A stretch of DNA of 5,606 bases, taken from the NCBI GenBank assembly GCA_016208065.1, contig JACQYU010000062.1:1-5606 (forward strand), given 5' to 3'. The stretch comes from Candidatus Falkowiibacteriota bacterium. Its GTDB lineage: Bacteria > Patescibacteriota > Patescibacteriia > Patescibacteriales > GWC2-42-12. Below are positions 1-4,479 of the stretch, piece after piece. A model generated the notes under the pieces. It ran no database searches. It was not told the origin of the DNA and saw nothing but the letters and a program-made list of their open reading frames with translations. A program made the position numbers and the translations under genes. Positions within the stretch are counted from its first letter, which is position 1; each line of letters starts with the position of its first letter.

Positions 1-108
1 GATTTGCAAAGCGATAGCCGTCCCGCCGACCAGGCCGAAATCTTTAATAAATTTCCCAACCAACGGCAATAATTTAGCTTGTTCTTCGGTTAATATTTCT
101 TTATGCAT
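1..108 (-). CDS. AbiEii/AbiGii-type nucleotidyltransferase, N-terminal fragment (cut by window edge)
   Basis: Only the first 36 residues are visible; the gene continues past base 1. It starts at an ATG (108-106) inside the end of the upstream gene, in an ATGCATAA overlap of 8 nt, which suggests translational coupling. Residues 25-35 read GLVGGTAIALQ, the typical opening of the MNT/AbiEii nucleotidyltransferase fold, where the GG-T segment starts the active site; the expected downstream D-x-D metal-binding motif lies outside the window. Family members are toxins of type IV-like toxin-antitoxin or abortive phage infection systems, transferring nucleotides to RNA or protein targets in the cytoplasm. 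The small gene directly upstream is the kind of partner usually found beside this family. Toxicity here is inferred from family and context only. Confidence 0.75.
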   Translation of the reverse strand, partial: MHKEILTEEQAKLLPLVGKFIKDFGLVGGTAIALQI

Positions 109-364
109 ACTTATTGAAGTAAAGAGTAAAAAAATGTTTTGTACTATCGGCATAATTTTGCCGGCCCATTTCAGACGGTTTTGATTTTCGGCGGAAAATT
201 TCGGCTGTCTTTTTTACGCCTAAAATTTTTATCATCTTCTGTACGTCATCCCAATCGCCGTAATTTAAAACATGCTCCACGATAGATTCTTCGGAGAGCT
301 TATCCAAATTTTTCACATACCAAATTAAATGCGGCCTGGTTTTTATAAATTGGTGGATAGTCAT
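101..364 (-). CDS. Small DUF6922-like protein, probable partner/antitoxin of the AbiEii-type gene
   Basis: This encodes an 87-residue protein if translation starts at the ATG at 364-362. A longer reading from 388 adds eight residues but would start upstream of the -10 box at 371-376, so it would not be on the transcript; the shorter start is preferred. Residues 1-60 carry a pattern I associate with DUF6922: a Trp in RPHLIWYVKNLD, then EHVLNYGDWDD, then LGVKKTAEIF. Proteins of this type often precede AbiEii-like nucleotidyltransferases. The basic C-terminus (RRKSKP) could contact DNA or RNA. No ribosome binding site is visible before the ATG, in keeping with a leaderless mRNA. The stop codon overlaps the start of the nucleotidyltransferase gene. 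An antitoxin role is inferred from gene order; the domain name is recalled, not searched. Confidence 0.65.
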   Translation of the reverse strand: MTIHQFIKTRPHLIWYVKNLDKLSEESIVEHVLNYGDWDDVQKMIKILGVKKTAEIFRRKSKPSEMGRQNYADSTKHFFTLYFNKYA

Positions 365-370
365 GCTTGA

Positions 371-399
371 ATTATAGCATAAATTCACGCTTAAAACAA
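371..399 (-). promoter_or_regulatory. Sigma-70-type promoter of the DUF6922-AbiEii cassette
   Basis: On the minus strand TTGTTT (399-394) is followed after exactly 17 bp by a perfect TATAAT (376-371). Only six bases (TCAAGC) separate the -10 box from the ATG at 364, so transcription should start at or within a base or two of the start codon, giving a leaderless mRNA. The -35 matches consensus at 4 of 6 positions. Confidence 0.7.
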
Positions 400-413
400 G
401 CGGCTACCAATGA

Positions 414-447
414 AAACCCCCAGCTAAAACGCTGGGGGTTTCTTTTT
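414..447. terminator. Intrinsic terminator hairpin, usable from both strands
   Basis: CCCCCAGC (417-424) pairs perfectly with GCTGGGGG (431-438), extended by AAA/TTT, around a 6-nt loop. On the plus strand the stem is followed by TTTCTTTTT; on the minus strand by TTTTC. It lies between the transposase remnant and the AbiE-like cassette, so its likely use is to stop minus-strand transcription from the transposase side. It could also be the right-end hairpin of the IS200-like element. Confidence 0.75.
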
Positions 448-462
448 GCTGGCTACGCCAGC
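448..462. repeat. Short GC-rich hairpin at the end of the transposase remnant
   Basis: GCTGGC (448-453) and GCCAGC (457-462) form a perfect 6-bp stem with a 3-nt loop, touching the stop codon of the transposase remnant (464-462). On the minus strand the loop region reads GTAG, the tetranucleotide known from the foot of REP and IS200-type recognition hairpins. The same GCCAGC/GCTGGC words recur at 871-910 on the other side of the gene, so both could be remains of element ends recognised by the transposase. That role is inferred. Confidence 0.45.
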
Positions 463-801
463 TAAATCAGTTTGAGTTGCTCCAAATTTACTTGATGATG
501 GTCTTGGTTTTTGACGTATTGCCTGACCGCGTGCTCATCAATGCCAACCGTTGAAACATAATAAGGCAATGGAGTACTTTGGCGGGATTGAGATATGCAG
601 ATGAATATGCTCATCGCCGATGTGCCAGGCGTAAATTACCAAATCCTTCCATCTGGCGATCTGCTTGAACATTCTCTTGAGCTCTGATTTAATATAATTG
701 TCGGCGAGCACCTTGCCGCGGAAACGCGGCGTCCACACAATGTGATAACTGCAGTGGTAGGTGCAATGTTCCAGTTGATAGAGCAGCGTTTTTCTTGCCA
801 C
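462..801 (-). pseudogene. tnpA: IS200/IS605-family Y1 transposase (TnpA), internally deleted and frameshifted
   Basis: Translation starts at GTG (801-799), 7 nt after a perfect AGGAGGTGA. The first 78 residues look normal for TnpA: YHIVWTPRFRGKVL near residues 19-32, the HUH motif HIH at 65-67, then SIPPKYSI. The frame then runs into ALLCFNGWH and stops at 538. One frame over, from 563 to 462, the true C-terminus follows: YYVSTVGIDE, then AVRQYVKNQ, which holds the catalytic tyrosine, ending LEQLKLI and TAG. The segment normally joining them, roughly 30-35 residues with the lysine/glycine-rich KGKSS-type motif, is missing; the family is usually about 140-150 residues. A deletion with frame loss explains this best. 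The enzyme nicks single-stranded DNA through a tyrosine-DNA link; this copy should be inactive in itself, though the flanking hairpins could still serve as substrates for an intact transposase elsewhere. Confidence 0.85.
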
Positions 802-839
802 AATAAAATCACCTCCTTTCTACGTGGGGTGATTTTATT
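802..839 (-). promoter_or_regulatory. Transposase leader: hairpin that can hide the ribosome binding site, with an overlapping -10 box
   Basis: AATAAAATCACC (802-813) is the exact inverted repeat of GGTGATTTTATT (828-839), with a 14-nt loop. On the minus-strand RNA the 3' arm contains the end of the Shine-Dalgarno AGGAGGTGA (817-809), so the folded leader would block translation of tnpA. A perfect TATAAT lies at 842-837 on the minus strand, without a convincing -35. A transcript starting from it, near 830, would lack most of the 5' arm and leave the ribosome site free, whereas read-through RNA from upstream would fold. IS200 elements are known to use leader hairpins to silence read-through expression; application here is inference. 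Confidence 0.6.
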
Positions 840-855
840 ATATAACAATAGCTAC

Positions 856-899
856 GCTTTTAAACGCACTCGCCAGCGCTTTTAAACGCACTCGCCAGC
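856..899. repeat. Perfect tandem duplication of a 22-bp unit
   Basis: The unit GCTTTTAAACGCACTCGCCA plus GC occurs at 856-877 and again, identical, at 878-899. Each copy ends in CGCCAGC, which can pair with GCTGGCG at 904-910. The perfect identity suggests a recent duplication. It lies upstream of the transposase remnant, where the left end of an IS200-like element would be expected. Confidence 0.85.
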
Positions 900-910
900 T
901 GGCGCTGGCG
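893..910. repeat. GC-rich palindrome upstream of the transposase remnant
   Basis: CGCCAGC (893-899) can pair with GCTGGCG (904-910) over a 4-nt loop, and CGCCAGCTGGCG (893-904) is itself a perfect palindrome. The same words appear in the hairpin at 448-462 beyond the transposase stop. This is a candidate left-end recognition hairpin; the exact element boundary cannot be set from one copy. Confidence 0.45.
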
Positions 911-926
911 GTTTATCTGATTAATG

Positions 927-956
927 AAAACCCCGCCCCCGAAGTGCGGGGCGGGG
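927..956 (-). terminator. Strong GC-rich intrinsic terminator (minus strand)
   Basis: CCCCGCCCC (931-939) pairs with GGGGCGGGG (948-956), a 9-bp all-GC stem with an 8-nt loop. On the minus strand it is followed by TTTTCATT, the same tail that follows the hairpin at 414-441. It would stop transcription running from tRNA-Asn toward the transposase remnant, as a second terminator after the one at 971-1000. Confidence 0.65.
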
Positions 957-970
957 CTGAATTCTCGTCT

Positions 971-1000
971 GAAAAGTTTTCTGCCTTAAGGCAGAAAACT
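971..1000 (-). terminator. Intrinsic terminator downstream of tRNA-Asn
   Basis: Positions 975-1000 form a perfect 26-nt palindrome with arms AGTTTTCTGCC and GGCAGAAAACT around TTAA. On the minus strand the stem ends in ACT and runs into TTTC, giving four T in a row. It starts 29 nt past the tRNA 3' end, the expected place for the tRNA transcript to end. Confidence 0.7.
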
Positions 1001-1028
1001 AACAATGAGTTCGTTGCGTTAATCAATG

Positions 1029-1100
1029 CTCCCGGGGTCGGATTCGAACCGACGACCAACTCGTTAACAGCGAGCTGCGCTACCGCTGCGCTACCCGGGA
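1029..1100 (-). tRNA. tRNA-Asn, anticodon GTT
   Basis: A 72-nt cloverleaf reads on the minus strand. The acceptor arms are TCCCGGG (1100-1094) and CCCGGGA (1036-1030), a perfect 7-bp pair. The D-stem is GCGC/GCGC with loop AGCGGTA. The anticodon stem is GCTCG/CGAGT (one G-T pair) with loop CTGTTAA, giving anticodon GTT for Asn codons AAC and AAU. A 5-nt variable loop follows, then a T-arm GTCGG-TTCGAAT-CCGAC. The discriminator base is G (1029), as usual for tRNA-Asn. The bases after it are CAT, so the CCA end is not encoded and must be added by CCA-adding enzyme. A terminator palindrome follows at 971-1000, and a good promoter lies upstream at 1265-1292. Confidence 0.96.
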
Positions 1101-1264
1101 ATAATTATAATATTTTAACAGTAAACTAAAATGGCAAATTTATTAAAGAATCAGCTTTCCGAGTTCGTCCTCCAAAGCATTAGCGCGGGAGGGCTGCCCG
1201 GTAATGTAAAATTATCGCATTTAAACTAAAACCTGCCCAAAAGCAATAAGGCAGTTATGCTAGT
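1101..1264 (-). other. Upstream leader of tRNA-Asn with a possible gene-tail relic
   Basis: This stretch lies between the tRNA and the minus-strand promoter at 1265-1292 and holds no complete gene. On the minus strand a short open stretch (1211-1143) reads TGQPSRANALEDELGKLIL before TAA. Its composition looks protein-like, with a mixed-charge helical tail and no in-frame start, so it could be the relic of a gene end; it could equally be chance. Two weak foldings are visible: CTGCC/GGCAG near 1233-1255 and CCTCC (1169-1173) with GGAGG (1188-1192). A TATAAT at 1109-1104 is too close to the tRNA 5' end to be its promoter. Confidence 0.3.
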
Positions 1265-1292
1265 ATTATATAATATTCTTGAAATTAGTCAA
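1265..1292 (-). promoter_or_regulatory. Minus-strand promoter reading toward tRNA-Asn
   Basis: TTGACT (1292-1287) and a perfect TATAAT (1270-1265) are separated by 16 bp on the minus strand. Transcription would start near 1258, about 160 nt before the mature tRNA, and needs 5' processing, as by RNase P. No other complete minus-strand gene lies between, so the tRNA is the likely target. Confidence 0.7.
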
Positions 1293-1321
1293 TATTGGCT
1301 AATAATTAAGCATTATTGACT
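1287..1321. promoter_or_regulatory. Inverted repeat made by two divergent -35 boxes
   Basis: AGTCAATA (1287-1294) is the exact inverted repeat of TATTGACT (1314-1321), with 19 bp between. Each arm contains the -35 hexamer TTGACT of one of the two divergent promoters. It may be a site for a shared regulator or simply two similar -35 elements placed back to back. Confidence 0.4.
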
Positions 1322-1344
1322 TCCAGGAAATTTTTTGCTAATTT
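1316..1344 (+). promoter_or_regulatory. Probable promoter of the variant sigma factor gene
   Basis: TTGACT (1316-1321) is followed after 17 bp by TAATTT (1339-1344), which is preceded by TGC, an extended -10 motif that can compensate for an imperfect -10. The start would be near 1351, giving a leader of about 100 nt before the ATG at 1453. Confidence 0.55.
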
Positions 1345-1374
1345 TAGTCTAAGATATAACTATATTGATCATTA

Positions 1375-1401
1375 AAAATCTAGGTTAGATTTTCTTTTTT
1401 T
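1375..1401 (+). terminator. Possible attenuator in the leader of the variant sigma factor gene
   Basis: AAAATCTA (1375-1382) pairs with TAGATTTT (1386-1393) over a 3-nt loop and is followed by C and seven T (1395-1401). The form is that of an intrinsic terminator, but the stem has only one G-C pair and is weak. It lies between the promoter at 1316-1344 and the ATG, so it could attenuate transcription. A second TATAAT at 1434-1439, without a clear -35, lies just before the ribosome binding site. Confidence 0.35.
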
Positions 1402-1452
1402 GTATTCAAGACATATTTAAACTAAACCATTAATATAATAGGAGAATAGGTC

Positions 1453-3180
1453 ATGAAAGAAAAAAAGGAAGAAAGAAAAAAAACAAACAAAAAAAGGATT
1501 AAATGGATTGAAGATGTAAAAGAGCAAGAAATTGAGGTGGCCGGCTTAACGGCAAAACAAGCCTATGTCGCCAAACTTTTTTGGCTGATGAAAATGAGCT
1601 CTTCGGAAATAGCCAAAGAAACAAACGTTAAACAACCCTCAATTATCACTCCTTTAAAAGTCGCGCAGGAAAAAATCATAAAAATTAGAAAGGGCGAATC
1701 CGGGACAAATGCCAAACCGCCAGTTAACACTCCCGCCGCGAAAACCACGTCAAAAAATCCAAAAATCAGAACCTCTAAAAAACAATCCCCCTCCCCTGCC
1801 TCTTCATCCACAGCCGCGGCAGAAACGAAAAACCTAAAGATCGCGCTAAATTTTTTTCGCAAAACCGCCAAAATATTGAAAAAGGCTTTTGCTGAAATCG
1901 GCGCTTTGGCTAAACAAAAAGAAAAATCAATTAAAGACAACTGTGTCGCTGAAGAGGCTGACGAAATCGACGCTAGCCAGCCTCAGGAAATAACCAAACC
2001 CCCGCCGAGAAAAAAGCTGGAAAAAATTGCCAAGCCGGAAACGCCGCCTAAACCGGAAGTTGAGATTCTTATTGCGTCAGATGAAGCTGAAGTTGAAATT
2101 TTTCAGCCTGAAGAAAGTGGCGAAGAAGATTCTGATTTGGCTGACGCTGGCGAAGATATTGAACCGCCTGACAACGAACTAAAAGAGCTGGAAAAAGAAA
2201 ACATTGATAAGGCGGCCTTATCTTTACTGCCCGACGAAAAAACCGCGGCTGAAGAAAAATATTTTAGTAAAAAAGATATTCTTTTAAATCTTTATCTTAA
2301 AGAGGCGAAAAAATATCCGCTCTTATCCAGAGAAGAAGAGTTAGCCGCGGCCAACGAAATCGGCAGAGCGAGATTAATAAAACACAACCTATTTTTAGTG
2401 TTTTATCTTGCCAAAAACTTTCAAGGCAGAGGCTTGGATCTTTTGGATTTAATCCAGGAAGGCAATATCGGCCTGCTTATTGCCGCGAAAAAATTTAAGC
2501 CTGAACTGGGCTTTAAATTTTCCACTTACGCTTTTTGGTGGATACGGCAGGCGGTTGCAAGAGCTTTATCCGATCAGTCGCGGACAATTCGCATTCCGGT
2601 GCACATGCTAGAAAAGTTAAACAAACTCAACAGAACAGAAAAATATATTGAAACGCTGGGACGCGAACCAAACGACAATGAAATCGCCGATAACATAAAG
2701 CTGGAGCCGGAAAAAATAAAATGGCTTAAAGAAGTACAAAGCCAAAAAACGGTTTCTCTATCCGCTCCAATGAACACTCACAGCCATAAAAGCGAGGAAG
2801 GCGATGAGCTGGAAGCTTTAATGGACGACCAAAAAAATAAATCGCCTGAAGAAAAAACTGTTGAAAAGGATTTCATAAAAATCTGGACTCTCGTCGGCAA
2901 AATACTGCACTGCGACGGTAATGGCAGAATTTTTAAAATCATCTCCAGGCGAGATCGGGGAGAAAGCCTGGAAGAAATCCTTAAAAATCTGGGCATAGAA
3001 CAATTAACTATGCCGGAAAAACGTTTTTACATTGTCGCCAGGCGCGGCGACGAACATACCTTGCAAGAAACAGCCAGTGAGTTTGGAATTTCAAGAGAAA
3101 GGGTAAGGCAAATAGAGGCCTACGCCCTAGGAAGGCTTCGGCATCCAAAATGGACCGAAGAATTTAAAAAATTTTTATGA
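1453..3180 (+). CDS. Variant sigma-70 family RNA polymerase sigma factor with extra helix-turn-helix units
   Basis: This 575-residue protein should bind RNA polymerase core and direct it to promoters. ATG 1453 follows AGGAG by 8 nt. After a Lys-rich start, residues 30-75 form a helix-turn-helix resembling sigma region 4.2 (LTAKQAYVAKLF, then SSSEIAKETNVKQPSI). Residues 80-265 are a disordered linker, first Lys/Ala/Pro-rich, then Glu/Asp-rich. Region 1.2 starts near 273 (LNLYLKEAKKYPLLSREEE). Region 2 spans 305-385, with [11 protein letters not shown] and FSTYAFWWIRQAVARAL, and region 3 about 386-465. Region 4 ends the protein: HTLQETASEFGISRERVRQI near 535-554. Unlike RpoD in this window, the region 2.4 position matching E. 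coli T440 is Ala369, and Phe361 replaces the Thr before WW. Residues 486-517 are an insertion ahead of region 4.1 that resembles region 4. A terminator follows at once. An alternative sigma factor is the best call; its target genes are unknown. Confidence 0.88.
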   Translation: MKEKKEERKKTNKKRIKWIEDVKEQEIEVAGLTAKQAYVAKLFWLMKMSSSEIAKETNVKQPSIITPLKVAQEKIIKIRKGESGTNAKPPVNTPAAKTTSKNPKIRTSKKQSPSPASSSTAAAETKNLKIALNFFRKTAKILKKAFAEIGALAKQKEKSIKDNCVAEEADEIDASQPQEITKPPPRKKLEKIAKPETPPKPEVEILIASDEAEVEIFQPEESGEEDSDLADAGEDIEPPDNELKELEKENIDKAALSLLPDEKTAAEEKYFSKKDILLNLYLKEAKKYPLLSREEELAAANEIGRARLIKHNLFLVFYLAKNFQGRGLDLLDLIQEGNIGLLIAAKKFKPELGFKFSTYAFWWIRQAVARALSDQSRTIRIPVHMLEKLNKLNRTEKYIETLGREPNDNEIADNIKLEPEKIKWLKEVQSQKTVSLSAPMNTHSHKSEEGDELEALMDDQKNKSPEEKTVEKDFIKIWTLVGKILHCDGNGRIFKIISRRDRGESLEEILKNLGIEQLTMPEKRFYIVARRGDEHTLQETASEFGISRERVRQIEAYALGRLRHPKWTEEFKKFL

Positions 3181-3223
3181 GCCCGCGTTATTTATCAAAA
3201 ACAATAAGCGGGCTTTTTCTTTT
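3180..3223 (+). terminator. Intrinsic terminator of the variant sigma factor gene
   Basis: AGCCCGC (3180-3186), beginning within the stop codon, pairs with GCGGGCT (3208-3214). Inside, TTATT (3188-3192) pairs with AATAA (3203-3207), with one bulged G, lengthening the stem to about 12 bp. The tail is TTTTTCTTTT. It ends this transcript before the next gene's promoter, so the two plus-strand genes are separate units. Confidence 0.9.
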
Positions 3224-3232
3224 AGGAAAAAA

Positions 3233-3261
3233 TTGACAAAATGCTTAATTTATTATATTTT
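3233..3261 (+). promoter_or_regulatory. Promoter of the 352-residue unknown gene
   Basis: A perfect TTGACA (3233-3238) is followed after 17 bp by TATTTT (3256-3261); the overlapping TATATT (3254-3259) with 15 bp is a weaker alternative. The start would be near 3268, giving a leader of about 70 nt with no clear terminator hairpin. The -35 is the best in the window, suggesting solid expression by the primary sigma factor. Confidence 0.7.
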
Positions 3262-3337
3262 ATAGCCAACAACACGACCTTTTAAAAATAATAGCATTAA
3301 AACAGACATATCCAACAACCATAGAGGAGGAACGGTT

Positions 3338-4396
3338 ATGGAAAACTTTATGCCTAAAGGACCGAGCGAGATTAAACTCGGCCGAGACTGGAGCGTAGTT
3401 AGAATAACCGCGATATACAATGACGAAAAAATACCTTTTGCGGTTATCGGCGGCGAGGTTAAAAAATTACCCACTCGCCAAATTATCCCTAACAGCCGTT
3501 TTGGGCTTATGAACAGACAGGTGAAAAAAATTTTTAACGAGTATAAAGAAAAGGCGGAGCTGGCGCGCCAACTAAAAAAGCCTAACTGGGCTTTTGACTT
3601 GGAAAAATACGGGGTTGTTATAATGAAAGATGGTCGCTTAAGCATCTCGCGCTGGCTAACTAAAAAAGATAACACCCGCGAGCTTATCTGGCAAACGCTT
3701 CAGAATATTAAAAGCGCCATCCGTCAGCAGGACCACATCATCGATGAATATCTTAATAAAAAAAACGATCTAAAAAACGATCAAGAAATCCCGCCAAAAT
3801 TTTCAGAATTGCTTAAGCGGCTATCGGTTATTAAGCCTTACATTGAAATGCGGCGCGAACTTTTGGTTTACGCGCAAAAACAGATGGAGACGTCAATCCG
3901 CCGGACCATAAAAGGGCTTGAACTTCTTTTACGGGCGAAAGGAACCGACCAGGAAAAATGCCATGGCATGCCGGAAAAACTTAAACGACTGGCCTTTTTC
4001 CTAAATAACAGCTGGCCTAGCCCATATCGGGAAAAGATAGATCAAATACTGCCACTAATAAAAGAGGCAAAAAAATCCGCAGCCAACCTAAGATGGGATC
4101 GGACTAAACCACTTCTTTTGAGTGCTAAAAATGTATTGTCTTCAACTGTTGAAATTTACTGCAGGCAAAGACTGCCAATTAGCATATCGGAAATTTATCC
4201 GATTAAAATTCTGGCTGAAGTGGATAGATATGGTTTGGCCGATGAAATTATAGTTCTTGCCAAAAAACATTTGCCTGAACCATATTACGTTAAAAGCCAT
4301 GGCCTATTTAGACTGAATGCCCTGCTGGCTATTTCTCGGCTGGTGATTACGGGAAAATTTATTAACCAGGAGGAAATCTTAAAACTATGCGTATAA
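3338..4396 (+). CDS. Uncharacterised 352-residue cytoplasmic protein
   Basis: I do not recognise this protein. ATG 3338 is set by a strong AGAGGAGG (3323-3330) 7 nt upstream. Residues 10-45 look beta-rich (WSVVRITAIYNDEKIPFAVI, then GGEVKKLPTRQII); 85-110 may form another short beta unit (YGVVIMKDGRLSISRWL). From about 112 to 265 it is mainly helical and rich in Lys, Arg, Glu and Gln, with possible coiled coil around 112-145 and 160-200. The C-terminal 80 residues look like a compact helical domain ending LKLCV. Cysteines are isolated (208, 275, 351), so no zinc site is evident; there is no signal peptide or membrane segment. The basic character would suit nucleic acid or RNA polymerase contact, but that is a guess. 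It has its own promoter and terminator and lies between two sigma factor genes, converging with rpoD. Coding status is secure: long frame, strong ribosome site, bracketing signals. Confidence 0.85.
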   Translation: MENFMPKGPSEIKLGRDWSVVRITAIYNDEKIPFAVIGGEVKKLPTRQIIPNSRFGLMNRQVKKIFNEYKEKAELARQLKKPNWAFDLEKYGVVIMKDGRLSISRWLTKKDNTRELIWQTLQNIKSAIRQQDHIIDEYLNKKNDLKNDQEIPPKFSELLKRLSVIKPYIEMRRELLVYAQKQMETSIRRTIKGLELLLRAKGTDQEKCHGMPEKLKRLAFFLNNSWPSPYREKIDQILPLIKEAKKSAANLRWDRTKPLLLSAKNVLSSTVEIYCRQRLPISISEIYPIKILAEVDRYGLADEIIVLAKKHLPEPYYVKSHGLFRLNALLAISRLVITGKFINQEEILKLCV

Positions 4397-4415
4397 AAAA
4401 TCATCAACCAAAAAA

Positions 4416-4445
4416 CCGCTTCAATTAATTGGAGCGGATTTTTTT
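4416..4445. terminator. Bidirectional intrinsic terminator between convergent genes
   Basis: CCGCTTCAA (4416-4424) pairs with TTGGAGCGG (4429-4437), with one T-G wobble, around a TTAA loop. The plus-strand tail is A then seven T (4439-4445); the minus-strand tail is six T (4415-4410). It can stop both the 352-residue gene, whose stop codon is 19 bp away, and rpoD coming from the other side. Confidence 0.88.
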
Positions 4446-4479
4446 ATTCGTAATTCGTAATTGCCAATTATTAATTGGC
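4446..4479 (-). repeat. Small hairpin and 7-bp tandem repeat after the rpoD stop codon
   Basis: GCCAATT (4463-4469) pairs with AATTGGC (4473-4479) immediately after the rpoD TAA, with a 3-nt loop; no T-run follows, so it is not a terminator by itself and may protect the mRNA 3' end. Next to it ATTCGTA occurs twice in tandem (4446-4452, 4453-4459) with a third partial copy. Confidence 0.5.

Noticed and set aside
365..388. Longer N-terminus (MNLCYNSS) for the DUF6922-like protein
   Set aside because: It would start upstream of the perfect -10 box at 371-376 and so lie outside the likely transcript; the family-like sequence begins at the second Met.
448..910. CRISPR-like array suggested by recurring GCCAGC palindromes
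   Set aside because: Repeats are short, irregularly spaced and enclose a transposase gene; there are no uniform spacers.
944..1129. A 61-residue plus-strand open frame containing GVGFEPTTNSLTASCATAALPG
   Set aside because: It is the antisense of tRNA-Asn and its terminators; this peptide is a familiar false translation of tRNA genes, and no ribosome site precedes it.
1563..1940. A 125-residue minus-strand open frame inside the variant sigma gene
   Set aside because: It lies opposite the low-complexity linker and has biased, Phe/Ala-rich composition expected from an antisense of Lys/Ala/Glu codons; no signals support it.
3253..3675. A 140-residue minus-strand open frame overlapping the start of the 352-residue gene
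   Set aside because: It covers the promoter, leader and 5' coding part of a well-supported gene and has no ribosome binding site of its own.
4387..4428. A 13-codon frame (MRIKNHQPKNRFN) after AGGAGG at 4368-4373
   Set aside because: The spacing from the ribosome site is 13 nt, too long, and the frame runs through the terminator hairpin; the AGGAGG is part of the upstream coding sequence.
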